Shown here piece after piece: positions 8,806 to 18,625 of a DNA stretch of 64,000 bases. The translations under genes and the position numbers were made by a program. A model generated the notes under the pieces. That model had not been told where the DNA came from, ran no database searches, and saw nothing but the letters and a program-made list of their open reading frames with translations. The DNA comes from Pyrinomonadaceae bacterium. GTDB taxonomy: Bacteria > Acidobacteriota > Blastocatellia > Pyrinomonadales > Pyrinomonadaceae. Location: the NCBI GenBank assembly GCA_021228405.1, contig JAJQRF010000013.1:63810-127809 (forward strand), written 5' to 3'. Within the stretch, counting starts at the first letter, position 1, and every line of letters starts with the position of its first letter.

Positions 8806-9825
8806 ATGAATGAGCTTAACGATCAAATCAATCAGATAAAAAATCAGTTTTTCGACCAGTTGCAGGAAACGCGAACGGAAGCCGAATTATTTCAGGTCGA
8901 GAAAAATTTTCTGGGAAAGAAAAGCGGACCGGTTACTCAACTGCTCAAAAAACTCTCGGAACTGCCGCCCGAAGAAAGACCCAAGTGGGGACAATCTGTC
9001 AACGAACTTAAAAAATTACTGGAACTCGAACTTGCGCAAAAAAGACAAAATCTGGTCAATACGGATGAGCCGCAGTTGTGGTGGGATTATACCCTCGATA
9101 AATTTGCCGTCGGGCGCGGACACTGGCATCCGATCAGCCTTGTGCTGAAGGATATGGTCAACTTTTTCGCCTCGATGGGCTTTGAGGTGGCACAAGGTCC
9201 GGAAGTGGAAACCGAGTTTTATAATTTTGATGCGTTAAATATTCCGTCCAATCATCCGGCGCGCGATGTTTGGGACACTTTCTACTTAAAAACGGGTGAA
9301 GTTTTGAGAACGCACACCTCAAGCGTGCAGATCAGAACCCTGATGCAACGAACACCGCCGCTCCGGGTCATCTCGCCCGGACGTTGTTTCCGCTATGAAG
9401 AAGTCGACGCGACGCATCTGGCGGTTTTCAATCAGATGGAAGGGCTGATGATCGATAAAAATATTTGCCTTTCCGATTTGAAGGGAATCCTTCACAAAGC
9501 GATTGAGTTTATCTTCGGAAACAGCTTAAAGACGCGTTTTCGTCCGGCTTTTTACCCCTTCGTCGAACCCGGCTTAGACCTCGACTGCCAGTGTATTTTC
9601 TGCGGCGGAAGCGGATGTTCGGTCTGCAAGCAAACCGGCTGGATCGAGCTTATTCCCTGCGGTATGGTTCATCCTAACGTTATTAGAAACTGCGGACACG
9701 ACCCGGAAGTTTACCGCGGCTTTGCTTTCGGAATGGGCTTTGACCGGATCGTGATGTTGCGCTACGGCATCAACGATATGCGCTTGCTTTACAAAGGAGA
9801 CCTTAACGTTCTTTCACAGTTCTAG
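8806..9825 (+). CDS. pheS: Phenylalanine-tRNA ligase alpha subunit
   Basis: 339 aa, the usual length. It has an N-terminal coiled coil (~1-80) and then the class II catalytic core. Motif 2 is seen in PGRCFRYEEVDATH and motif 3 in FGMGFDRIVMLRYGI. A cysteine-rich insert with CQCIFCGG lies just after the phenylalanine pocket, as in many bacterial PheS. With PheT it forms the cytoplasmic heterotetramer that charges tRNA-Phe. It is followed 67 bp downstream by pheT, so the two are co-transcribed. Confidence 0.97.
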   Translation: MNELNDQINQIKNQFFDQLQETRTEAELFQVEKNFLGKKSGPVTQLLKKLSELPPEERPKWGQSVNELKKLLELELAQKRQNLVNTDEPQLWWDYTLDKFAVGRGHWHPISLVLKDMVNFFASMGFEVAQGPEVETEFYNFDALNIPSNHPARDVWDTFYLKTGEVLRTHTSSVQIRTLMQRTPPLRVISPGRCFRYEEVDATHLAVFNQMEGLMIDKNICLSDLKGILHKAIEFIFGNSLKTRFRPAFYPFVEPGLDLDCQCIFCGGSGCSVCKQTGWIELIPCGMVHPNVIRNCGHDPEVYRGFAFGMGFDRIVMLRYGINDMRLLYKGDLNVLSQF

Positions 9826-9892
9826 GGTCGGTCATCTACGGCGAAACGATAAGATATTGTAACTTTTAACGCTTTTTTGAGGAGTAAAAATT

Positions 9893-12313
9893 TTGTTAAT
9901 TTCTACGGAATGGATTAAGGATTTTGTTGAGTGGGACTCTGATCTCAAATTATTGCAGCAATTATTGAACAATCGGGTAAGCGAAGTCGAGGCGGTCGAG
10001 TCTTTCGGAGCGGAAAAGGACTTTTCGCAAATAGTTGTAGGTCAGGTCGTTAAAATCAATTCAAACGAAGGCACTGATCTGGCGGATGTAAATATCGGCG
10101 GGAAAACAATTCAGGTTCCCGTGAACGGCGACGTTGTTGAAGGAAAAAAATACGCCGTTGCACTTGAAGGTGCAAACCTGCCCGTCAGCCAAGACTTGGT
10201 AGAATGGCTCGATTCAAGTCCGGCTGAAAAGGGAATTTTTTGCAGTGAGCGCGATTTGAAACTCGGTGAAAGCGGAGCGTTGGTCGTCATTTCCGATGAT
10301 GTCGATGTTTCAACCGAAGTTTATAAAGCGTTGAGTTTGAACGATACCGTTTTTCATTTCGACCTCGAACCGCATCGACCCGATCTTTTTTCACATTTGG
10401 GATTTGCCCGCGAAGTTGCGGCTTTACACGGCACTCGAATTAGAAATTTGCAGACCGCGGAGCTTCGGTGGGTTAACGAATCGGAAGGTCGGCAGTTCAA
10501 ATTAAATGTTGAAGCTCCCGAACTTGTTAACCGTTATGCGGCGGTTAAACTTAAGAATGTTCAGGTCGGAAGTTCGCCGCAATGGATAAAAAACCGTCTG
10601 AGAAGTGTCGGCTTGCGTCCGCGCAACAACGTTGTCGACATCACTAATTACGTGATGCTTGAATACGGACAGCCGCTTCACACCTTTGATTATTCACAGA
10701 TCGGCGGACAAACAATTACCTTGCGCCGTGCCCGCGCCGGTGAAAAGATGACGGCACTCGACGGAAAAGAGCACACTCTGGACGAAGAGGTTTTGCTCGT
10801 GGCGGACAGTGAAAAGGCAGTTGCCATTGCCGGAATTATCGGCGGTGAAAACAGCGGCATCACGGATGCGACGACCGAAGTTTTGCTTGAATCGGCAAAC
10901 TTCAATATGACGAGCGTTCGCCGCACGTCGCGGACATATGCGGTTCGCACGGACGCTTCACTGCGGTTTGAAAAAGGTCCCGATCCTAACCTGGTCAGAG
11001 AAGCATTGGAGCGGGCAGTTTTGCTTTTGCAAAAATATGCCGGCGCGGAAGTTGAAGGCGATGTGCTCGATTATTATCCGAAAACCAACGAGCCGAAAAA
11101 ATTATCCGTATCGCTTGCGAAATTAAACGATTATTTGGGAAGTGATATAAGTTTGTCCGAAGCCGAAAAAATACTGCACGGACTCGAATTTCAAACCGAG
11201 CCGGTTGATTCGCAAACCATAGTTGTGTCGGTTCCGACCTTTCGCCCGGACGTGAGTATTTTTGAGGATATTGTCGAAGAAGTCGGGCGGATTTACGGTT
11301 ACGATAATATTCCTTACACACTGCCGTCGGGAACGATCAATCCGGTGATCGGCGACGAAAATACCGTTTGGCAAAATTTCTGCAAGAGTGAACTCATCAG
11401 ATGCGGTTTCACGGAATTGCGCACCGATCCGTGGATGGGAAGCGAGGATGTGGAGAGTTTGGGGCTTGCTTCCGATCGGCTTCTTGAAGTTCAGAATTAT
11501 ATCTCTTTATCACAAAATTATCTGCGGACTTCTCCGTTTCCTTCTCTTTTGAACGTCATCGGGGAAAGTCTTAAGAAGCACGACTACATTAAAGTTTTTG
11601 AATTAAGTAAAACCTACGAAAAGCAGTTCGATGACGAACTCAAAAAAGTGTCGCCCGCCGATGAAAAATACTTTTTGGCTGGAGCCGTAACGCTCGGAAA
11701 CAAAAAGTTTAAGGAAGGCGACGAATTCTATCACCTGAAATCGGCGTTGAATTTTCTCTTCGAGAGCGGAAACATCGATGACGTGCAAATCATCCCGGCA
11801 GTGGAGGAAAAGAACGAACTTTTAACCGCTCACTGCGGCTCGAATCTTTTTGAAAAAGGAGCCGATCTGGAAATACTGATCGATGGAAAAGCGGTCGGAT
11901 CGATGGGTTATCTTTCAAAAGCCGTTTCCGCTAAATACGGAATCAAAGCGGTAACGGTCGTTTTCTTTTTATCTTTTGATCGTCTGGTCGGTTATTTCAA
12001 GCCGTGGCGACGTTACCAACAGCCTTCAAAGATGCCGTCCGTCCATTTTGACATCAATCTTTTGGTTGACGATCGCACGTTGGTCGGCGATTTACAGCAG
12101 TTCATTAAAGATGAATTGGGCGAAATACTGGTCAAACTGCAAACGGTGGACGTTTATCTGAAAACGGGCATCGACGGGAAAAAGAGCGTAACCTTTTCAC
12201 TCGAATTCAACAGTCCGACTCATAGTCTTCTGAAAGAGGACATCCAGAGAAAACTGGACGGTGTTATCGAGAGCCTTGCCAATCGGTTCGGCGCGGAATT
12301 ACGCTCGAAATAA
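9893..12313 (+). CDS. pheT: Phenylalanine-tRNA ligase beta subunit
   Basis: 806 aa, normal for the family. It holds the N-terminal domain with an EMAP-like OB fold (~40-150, rather diverged), the B3/B4 editing domain (~210-400) and the B5 domain. The catalytic-like core follows, and the C-terminal FDX-ACB anticodon-binding domain (~710-806) closes the protein. The start is TTG at 9893 with GAGGAG 8 nt upstream. It pairs with PheS encoded immediately before it. It converges on asnS with only 32 bp between stops. Confidence 0.96.
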   Translation: MLISTEWIKDFVEWDSDLKLLQQLLNNRVSEVEAVESFGAEKDFSQIVVGQVVKINSNEGTDLADVNIGGKTIQVPVNGDVVEGKKYAVALEGANLPVSQDLVEWLDSSPAEKGIFCSERDLKLGESGALVVISDDVDVSTEVYKALSLNDTVFHFDLEPHRPDLFSHLGFAREVAALHGTRIRNLQTAELRWVNESEGRQFKLNVEAPELVNRYAAVKLKNVQVGSSPQWIKNRLRSVGLRPRNNVVDITNYVMLEYGQPLHTFDYSQIGGQTITLRRARAGEKMTALDGKEHTLDEEVLLVADSEKAVAIAGIIGGENSGITDATTEVLLESANFNMTSVRRTSRTYAVRTDASLRFEKGPDPNLVREALERAVLLLQKYAGAEVEGDVLDYYPKTNEPKKLSVSLAKLNDYLGSDISLSEAEKILHGLEFQTEPVDSQTIVVSVPTFRPDVSIFEDIVEEVGRIYGYDNIPYTLPSGTINPVIGDENTVWQNFCKSELIRCGFTELRTDPWMGSEDVESLGLASDRLLEVQNYISLSQNYLRTSPFPSLLNVIGESLKKHDYIKVFELSKTYEKQFDDELKKVSPADEKYFLAGAVTLGNKKFKEGDEFYHLKSALNFLFESGNIDDVQIIPAVEEKNELLTAHCGSNLFEKGADLEILIDGKAVGSMGYLSKAVSAKYGIKAVTVVFFLSFDRLVGYFKPWRRYQQPSKMPSVHFDINLLVDDRTLVGDLQQFIKDELGEILVKLQTVDVYLKTGIDGKKSVTFSLEFNSPTHSLLKEDIQRKLDGVIESLANRFGAELRSK

Positions 12314-12345
12314 AGTTGCGTGGGAGCCTTTCAAACTTAAATTTG

Positions 12346-13656
12346 TTACGGTTTCATATGATAAAGCATTCGCGGGAACGGGCTGGCTTCACGGATATGT
12401 TCAATTCCGGAAATCCATCGGACGCACCGTTCGATTCCCATCCCGAACCCCGAATGCGGAAACGTTCCATACTTGCGCAGATCGAGATACCAATCAAAAG
12501 CCTCTTCGGGCAGATCGTGGTTGTGAATGCCTTCCAAAAGCGTTTCGTGCGAGGTCATTCGCTGACCGCCGCCGATAATTTCCCCGTAACCTTCCGGCGC
12601 GAGCACATCGACGCATAAAGCTTTGGTCGGGTCTGCGGGATCAGGCTCCATGTAAAAAGCCTTCACTTTTGCCGGGTAACGGTGAACCATCACGGGTCGG
12701 TCAAATTGTGATGCGATATATGTTTCATCCGGCGAACCGAAATCGTTTCCATACTCGAAGGGTTTTTCGATTTCACCCGCTTCAAAACCTTTTTTCAGCA
12801 TTTCCGCCGCTTCATCGTAGCTGATTCGCGGAAATGGAGATTTGACGGCTTCGAGTTTGCTCAGGTCGCGTTCTAAAATTTCGAGTTCCTGACGGCACCC
12901 GGCAAGAGTGTTTTGGACGATCTCCGTGATAAATTCTTCCGCCAAATCCATAACGCCGTCGAGGTCCATATAGGCAACTTCCGGCTCGACCATCCAAAAT
13001 TCGGTCAAATGACGGCGGGTCTTTGATTTTTCCGCCCGAAAAGTCGGACCGAACGAATAAACCCGACCGAAGGCGGCGGCAGTCGCTTCATTGTAAAGCT
13101 GACCGGATTGGGTCAGGTAAGCGTTGTTGTCAAAATAACCGACTTCAAAAAGCGTCGATGTTCCTTCGCAAGCGGCTGGTGTTAAAACCGGAGTATCGAC
13201 TAGCGTAAAATCTCTCGAATCGAAAAAGTTGCGCACAAAGCCGATTATTTTCGAGCGCAAACGCATCAGTGCAAACTGACGACGCGAACGCAGCCACAAA
13301 TGCCGATTGGTCATCAGAAAATCAATGCCGTGTTCCTTCGGCGTGATCGGATAAGGTTCGGCTATCTGGACAATTTCGACATCGTTCACATCCAATTCGT
13401 AAACGTTAGGCTTTTTCGGGTGTTCGCGCACTTTTCCCGTGACCACGACGGACGATTCCTGGGTCAGATTCTTGAAATCTTCCCAGACTTTTTCAGATAC
13501 GTCGTTTTTGAAAACGACTCCCTGAATGATACCGGAACCGTCACGGATTTCGGGAAACATCAATTTACCGCTTGAACGGATATTAAAGAGCCATCCTTTG
13601 ATCTTTATCTCTTCTCCAACGTGCTTTTTAGCATCATTAATATAAACTTGATTCAT
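12346..13656 (-). CDS. asnS: Asparagine-tRNA ligase
   Basis: 436 aa class IIb synthetase. It has an N-terminal anticodon-binding OB fold (~15-100), then the catalytic core with motif 2 around [23 protein letters not shown] and motif 3 in [14 protein letters not shown]. Conservation of the WMVEPE segment favours AsnRS over AspRS. ATG at 13656 has GGAG ~5 nt upstream. An AsnRS gene implies direct asparaginylation, not only the amidotransferase route. It is transcribed toward pheT. Confidence 0.95.
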   Translation of the reverse strand: MNQVYINDAKKHVGEEIKIKGWLFNIRSSGKLMFPEIRDGSGIIQGVVFKNDVSEKVWEDFKNLTQESSVVVTGKVREHPKKPNVYELDVNDVEIVQIAEPYPITPKEHGIDFLMTNRHLWLRSRRQFALMRLRSKIIGFVRNFFDSRDFTLVDTPVLTPAACEGTSTLFEVGYFDNNAYLTQSGQLYNEATAAAFGRVYSFGPTFRAEKSKTRRHLTEFWMVEPEVAYMDLDGVMDLAEEFITEIVQNTLAGCRQELEILERDLSKLEAVKSPFPRISYDEAAEMLKKGFEAGEIEKPFEYGNDFGSPDETYIASQFDRPVMVHRYPAKVKAFYMEPDPADPTKALCVDVLAPEGYGEIIGGGQRMTSHETLLEGIHNHDLPEEAFDWYLDLRKYGTFPHSGFGMGIERCVRWISGIEHIREASPFPRMLYHMKP

Positions 13657-13876
13657 TATTTCTCCAATTATTTTGTATGGCGTTCGGTTTTAAATCCTTT
13701 GACAGACACGTTTACCATTAAAGCAAAACGACCTTAACGAAACAACCCGCTAAAGCCGCTTTATCTGCGCAAAACGCAAACTGCCTGAAAAAACTCTCAA
13801 AAGCCGACAACTTTGATTACCGAACAGTTATAACGCTTTCAGTTTATCGTGAAAATTAACCGTTTTTGACGGAAAA

Positions 13877-14551
13877 CTATTCGGCTCCGCCGTTCTTTTT
13901 GTAATATAAAACCCCGATACCGCCCCACGGTCCTTCGAGATCGTTGTCCACTCTAAAGGCAAGGTCATCGTCAATATCGATGAATTCAAGATGCCGGTAA
14001 TTCTGTTTCACTTCGTTCCAGAATCGATGCGAATGACAATTCAGACGCGGCAAAGTTTCGACGATGTCGTGGAAAACGACAAATCCGCCTTCTTTGACAA
14101 GCGGCGCATACATATTGAAATCCTGCGTCACACCTTCATATCGATGATCGCCGTCGATAAAGAGCAAATCGATTTCACGCGAACCCAAAATTGAGCGCAA
14201 CAGGTCTTTGGTTTCTTCGGCATGCGAATCTTTCAGTAAAAATTCGAGTTGCTGACCCGGTTTTCCCCAGGTTTTAAATCTTTCCGCATCTTCCGCGCTG
14301 TAGCCTTCGCCATAATCGCCGCCCGGCAGGTCGATGCTGACGATCAGCGCGTCTTTTTCCGCGAGCTGACACCATAGCCAGAACGTTCCGCCCCGGTCGG
14401 TTCCGATCTCGACTATCGTATTTAGTTTTTCCTTTTGCACAAGGCTGACCAAATCCGTCAATTCGGAAATCTTTTGCCCCGCTCTGCGAAACACGGAGAT
14501 TTCTGCTAGTTTCGATGCTGTTAATTGTTCTATTGTACTTAGTTTCGACAT
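13877..14551 (-). CDS. CmcI-like class I SAM-dependent methyltransferase
   Basis: 224 aa. A Rossmann-type core begins with the glycine-rich motif I, VEIGTDRGGT (~47-56). An acidic motif follows in IVSIDLPGG, and LLFIDGDHRYEGV (~126-138) is the metal-binding-like IDGDH signature of the Methyltransf_24/cephalosporin hydroxylase CmcI group. Substrate unknown. It is the last gene of a four-gene minus-strand run with three oxidative or radical enzymes. That suggests tailoring of a small molecule. Confidence 0.75.
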   Translation of the reverse strand: MSKLSTIEQLTASKLAEISVFRRAGQKISELTDLVSLVQKEKLNTIVEIGTDRGGTFWLWCQLAEKDALIVSIDLPGGDYGEGYSAEDAERFKTWGKPGQQLEFLLKDSHAEETKDLLRSILGSREIDLLFIDGDHRYEGVTQDFNMYAPLVKEGGFVVFHDIVETLPRLNCHSHRFWNEVKQNYRHLEFIDIDDDLAFRVDNDLEGPWGGIGVLYYKKNGGAE

Positions 14552-14616
14552 ATTCTTTTCCTGATTTTGATTTTCGGTTTTGACTTACAAGTTGTGTTAA
14601 CTGCCGTAATTTCCTT

Positions 14617-15582
14617 TCACTGTTGATTTTTCTGCCAGTAATCGATTCGTTCCATCAGATAATTATGCGCGGTGATCGGCTCGGATTGTTCTTCGCCGTT
14701 TCTGCACGAATCGATACAAACCAGCTCGGCTTCGGGACGCGGATGAACGAGAAATACGATCGAGATTCGATTAGCCTGCGCATCTTTCGGTTTTACGACC
14801 TGGTGCATTGTCGCCTGTATTTTGTTATTGGTAATAAGCGAGAGCATCTCGCCCGAATCGACGATTATTTCACCCGGCGCGGCTTTCACGTCCAGCCACG
14901 AACCATCCGGACACTCAAATTGCAGTCCCGAATTTGTTTCACCGATCAGCATAGTGAAAAAATTAATATCCTTGTGCGGCGCGGCGCGGTAGGTCGAAGT
15001 TTCCATATCGACCAGACTCGCAGTGGCGGGATAATGCAGACAGCGCACGACGCAATTTCCTTCTTCGACCAATTCTTCAAAATGATTTTCGGGAGCTTTG
15101 ATAGCTTCGCCCAAAGCCGCAAGCAAAGTTTTTCCGATCTTGTCCGATTGATCGAACAAATCCGAGATCACCGGGCGAAACTCGGGAACTTCCCGGGGAT
15201 AAACATTTTGCATCTGCGCCGGAATCGATTGAAGGTAGGAAAATGAATCACGCCCCATATGCCAGTATTCCTTTGGATCGGGCGCGTTGTTTTTGATCGC
15301 CTGCTTGATACCGAACCCGGTGTATCCGCGCTGACCGTTCGCTTCGGGAATGTTGTAATTTTCCTTGATTTCCGTCGGCAATTCAAAAAAACGGCGGCTG
15401 GTTTCCACCGAGCGCGCGATCAGTTCCGTGTCGAGTCCGTGATCGGTAAGAATAAAAAAACCGTATTCTTTGAGCACAGCCAAAAGGTCGGCGGCAAATT
15501 TCCGGCGTTCGGTTTCATCGCCGAACAGATAGTCGTTTAATTTCAGTTTTTTTATTTCATAAGAAAACTCTTTCGGAATCAT
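14617..15582 (-). CDS. Fe(II)/2-oxoglutarate-dependent oxygenase, isopenicillin N synthase family
   Basis: 321 aa. The N-terminal DIOX_N part (~5-120) is followed by the jelly-roll core with His203 and Asp205 in PHKD, the distal His260 in TMHQ, and Arg272 with Ser274 in NRIS binding 2-oxoglutarate. All iron and cosubstrate ligands are present, so it should be active. Its ATG overlaps the stop of the radical SAM gene (ATGA at 15579-15582), and GGAGG lies 9 nt upstream. Substrate unknown; hydroxylation, desaturation or ring closure are all known in the family. Confidence 0.87.
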   Translation of the reverse strand: MIPKEFSYEIKKLKLNDYLFGDETERRKFAADLLAVLKEYGFFILTDHGLDTELIARSVETSRRFFELPTEIKENYNIPEANGQRGYTGFGIKQAIKNNAPDPKEYWHMGRDSFSYLQSIPAQMQNVYPREVPEFRPVISDLFDQSDKIGKTLLAALGEAIKAPENHFEELVEEGNCVVRCLHYPATASLVDMETSTYRAAPHKDINFFTMLIGETNSGLQFECPDGSWLDVKAAPGEIIVDSGEMLSLITNNKIQATMHQVVKPKDAQANRISIVFLVHPRPEAELVCIDSCRNGEEQSEPITAHNYLMERIDYWQKNQQ

Positions 15583-17063
15583 TGAACACGTCCTCCGTTT
15601 TCATTGATGTGTCTTTCAAAATCCGGTCTCCAGTCCGGTGCGTTCCATACATAGGTAAATGACCACGGACCTTTATCGTAAAGTTTCAGCCCGAAGTGCG
15701 CGGGATTTCTCGTAAGCGGCGAACCTTCGTCGATCTGCAGCATATTATGAACGCCGAATATCTTGTCGGGATAACGTTTTTTCCACGAAAGCCACCAGTT
15801 CATCTGTTTGTGAGCCTGTTCGATCGTTTCTCCCAGAACGCCGTAGATCATATTGATGACGATTGAAATATTTGCCGAAACTGCGGCATCCAAAACCGAT
15901 TCTATCGTTGTCAGCGGTTCGATCTTGCCGAAAAATTTCTGCGAGTTGAGATGAATGGTTTCGATACCCATTTCCAGCGTCCGGCATCCGTTATCGTAAA
16001 GACTCTTCATATATTTCGGGGTCATACTGCTGTGAACTTTGGTGGTCGCGCTCCAGCCGAGCGAAGAGTCCAGCGAGGTAACGACTTGTCCGAACTTGCT
16101 CATATCCGCAACTGTCAGCAGGCTGTCCTTGACCGAAATAAATGTAGGCGAAAGATTGAGCAGGGGCGAAACGAATTTACGCGCCATCGTTTCGACCTCG
16201 ACTTTTTCAAATTCTTCGACGACGGGATAAGTGCAATAAGTGCAGCGTCCGTAGGCGCATCCTCTTGCCAACTGAATCGGAAGCGTCAAATGCCCGTTTT
16301 GATAATATGCCAGTTCTTCCTTATCGAAGACAGGCGCAAGGCGATTTTCCGGTAAAATGCCTTCACTGCGCATCCATCCTTTCCCGGCGCGAAGCAAGCC
16401 TTTAATATTCAAATCTTCGTTTCTCGCTAGTCTTTTCAGAAGCTCAACAAGCACGTCCTCGCTGTGTCCCGGTGCAAAAAAATCAAACGAACCGCCGTAG
16501 CGGGAATCTTTTGAAATTTTCGATGCCAGCAAAGTAATGTGCGAACCGCCGGCAACGACCGTTGTTCCTTTCCAGAATTTTTTGCTCAGAGAGGCGAAGA
16601 GCAGTGCCATCAACACTTGCGAAGGACCCATTATCGAAATTCCGAGAACGGCTGGCTGAGATTTCTTTGAAAATATATGTTCTCTGAAAAACTCTGTCCA
16701 AAAACCTTCCTGCATTATATTGTTCAAGGCAGTTTCAAGTTCGTCGAATGAATGCGGAAGAGATGAATTGGCATCATCGCAACAGGGAACACGTTCGGGG
16801 TCTATTTCGGGCAAACATAACGAATCGGCAAAATGTTCACGCGCACGGTCGATCTGTCTTTCGTCCGTATCGTGGTCGCCGACGGTTTTTGAATGGTTTT
16901 CTTTAATATTTTTGAACCTGTCCATATAAAGGATGTTAAGGTCCATCGTATGGATTTCAAATCCTTCGTGTTCGACGTGCGACTTTAATGTTGCAGGTCC
17001 CAGAAGCGGGTTTGAAGTATTCGGAGAGAAAGGCGGCGTAATGATTAAACAGCTAGGAGTCAT
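15579..17063 (-). CDS. B12-binding-type radical SAM protein
   Basis: 494 aa. The N-terminus has the PPFSPNTSNPLLGPATL pattern of cobalamin-binding radical SAM enzymes (~1-200). The radical SAM barrel follows with the cluster cysteines Cys269, Cys274 and Cys277 in GCAYGRCTYC. The first spacing is four residues, not the usual three (CX4CX2C); the nucleotide sequence confirms it. ETIHLNSQKFFGK and the V-I-N-M-I-Y-G-V-L-G-E-T segment are typical later barrel motifs. It could be a methylase or ring-forming enzyme. Translationally coupled to the downstream oxygenase and 55 bp from the upstream PhyH-like gene. Confidence 0.82.
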   Translation of the reverse strand: MTPSCLIITPPFSPNTSNPLLGPATLKSHVEHEGFEIHTMDLNILYMDRFKNIKENHSKTVGDHDTDERQIDRAREHFADSLCLPEIDPERVPCCDDANSSLPHSFDELETALNNIMQEGFWTEFFREHIFSKKSQPAVLGISIMGPSQVLMALLFASLSKKFWKGTTVVAGGSHITLLASKISKDSRYGGSFDFFAPGHSEDVLVELLKRLARNEDLNIKGLLRAGKGWMRSEGILPENRLAPVFDKEELAYYQNGHLTLPIQLARGCAYGRCTYCTYPVVEEFEKVEVETMARKFVSPLLNLSPTFISVKDSLLTVADMSKFGQVVTSLDSSLGWSATTKVHSSMTPKYMKSLYDNGCRTLEMGIETIHLNSQKFFGKIEPLTTIESVLDAAVSANISIVINMIYGVLGETIEQAHKQMNWWLSWKKRYPDKIFGVHNMLQIDEGSPLTRNPAHFGLKLYDKGPWSFTYVWNAPDWRPDFERHINENGGRVQ

Positions 17064-17118
17064 TGTTGTAACCTCAATTAAAAATATTAATGTAATCTAA
17101 ATTTAGTAGTCTTTTTTG

Positions 17119-17925
17119 CTAATTCGTTTGATGAGCAGACCAAACCAGGGGGAAGTTTTCGCCGCGAATCAGACTGCCGTCAGGCACTTTTATATTGTCT
17201 TGCTTGAGAGTATCAAATTTCTCCAGATAGCGAAGATGCTTCGGAAAAAAGTGCATGATATACCCAAGCCTGTCTTTGTCGGAATCATTGTTATAACTGC
17301 CGTGAATCAAAAGCGGGTGATGAAAGGTGACATCTCCCGGCTCCAGAATCAATGGAATTTTGACCGATCTGTTTTTAGCTTCTTCAGGCAAACAGGCGAA
17401 AATATATTCCAATTCGTGGTCGTCAGCCAGATAACGATTTTCCAGCATTCCGAAACGATGACTTCCGGGCACGACATACATACATCCGTTTTCCTCGGTT
17501 ACTTCGCTCAACGCGCACCACGCCGTAACCATATCCGGCGCGTCGGTATGTTGCCAGTAAAAATAATCCTGGTGCCAGGCGACCGGACCGCCTGTTTTGG
17601 CAGGTTTGTAGATTACCTGATCGTGCCACAGTCTTACTTCCGGCGTGTCATTCATCAAAACAGAAGCAATCTCTCCAAGTTTAGGATGTTTAATAAATTC
17701 GGCAATTAGGGGATTTGCCTGGTAAAGTTGTTGGATTTGAACCGTGACGCGATTCTTCAGTCGCTGTACATTACTGCGAGATCGAATTCCGTCATCGAAA
17801 CCGTCGATTATCCTCAAAACGGCTTCCTTCATATTATTTACGTCTTCCGGCTCAAGTAATCCGCGCAAAATCAGAAATCCGTTTTCCCTGAAGAAAACAA
17901 TTTGCTCGGGTAGAAGTTCTCTCAT
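17119..17925 (-). CDS. Phytanoyl-CoA dioxygenase (PhyH) family oxygenase
   Basis: 268 aa Fe(II)/2OG oxygenase. Metal ligands are His118 and Asp120 in AWHQDYFYW and His208 in LLIHGSYNN; Arg219 probably binds 2-oxoglutarate. VPGSHR (~152-157) is a typical PhyH loop. AAGG-type ribosome site precedes the ATG. It is the first gene of the 13.9-17.9 kb operon, which holds two unrelated 2OG oxygenases, a radical SAM enzyme and a methyltransferase. Bacterial members usually act on natural-product intermediates rather than phytanoyl-CoA. Confidence 0.86.
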   Translation of the reverse strand: MRELLPEQIVFFRENGFLILRGLLEPEDVNNMKEAVLRIIDGFDDGIRSRSNVQRLKNRVTVQIQQLYQANPLIAEFIKHPKLGEIASVLMNDTPEVRLWHDQVIYKPAKTGGPVAWHQDYFYWQHTDAPDMVTAWCALSEVTEENGCMYVVPGSHRFGMLENRYLADDHELEYIFACLPEEAKNRSVKIPLILEPGDVTFHHPLLIHGSYNNDSDKDRLGYIMHFFPKHLRYLEKFDTLKQDNIKVPDGSLIRGENFPLVWSAHQTN

Positions 17926-18625
17926 AGCCTTTTACGGATGCAAGAATATTTAATTTTTCAAGCTGTCAAACTCTTCGGAGTTCTTTCAAGTGTTTTTTAT
18001 TTTTTCAAGTATAAATTATTAAACGAGTAACGGCTAAAACTTTGACTTTGTATATGTGAAAAACTTTTACCGCCGAACGATCAATCAGATTAATAACCAG
18101 GATTTTGGTTTTATTCCGCTGTGATTTTGTGTAATTTAATCACCTGTTTTTCTGTAATCAGTCTTACAGAGAATTTTGCATAATATAAATAAAAAAATCG
18201 CAGGAGAACATTTTAGTTTTCATTATGCTGTTTAGTCAAATATTTTTAGCAGGAAATGAATTTAAATGTTTCAGCGGCAAAAATTATTTATAAATTTCCC
18301 GGTTTTCCACACTTTCCCGAAATAAACTTCATCGAAAAAATGCACATCTTTCTGTCAAACGCTTAAATTTATCGATTCGAGCAAGCCTTGATAATTATAA
18401 ATTCACCGATAATTTCATTTGAACAAAATTTTATGTTAAATCAAAACAATATCATTTATAATCAGTTTTTAAGAAACAAAACAAATAATCCGAAATGGGA
18501 AAGTAATTTAGTTAAAATGATTGTTTACCGAAAACAAAGAAATAAAGTTACCTGCGGTATAGCTTCTTTCGGGTTTAAAAACGAGATTCAGTTTCGGGCA
18601 TAGCTATTCCGAATGACATAAATTT
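17926..18625. other. 700-bp AT-rich intergenic region
   Basis: It lies between the divergent PhyH operon and aroG, so promoters for both are expected. A possible 71-codon frame at 18388-18603 has no ribosome site and an AT-driven composition (many Ile and Asn), so I do not call it. No RNA gene or terminator was recognised. Confidence 0.4.

Noticed and set aside
18388..18603. 71-codon frame upstream of aroG
   Set aside because: Ile/Asn-rich as expected of random AT-rich DNA and no ribosome site.
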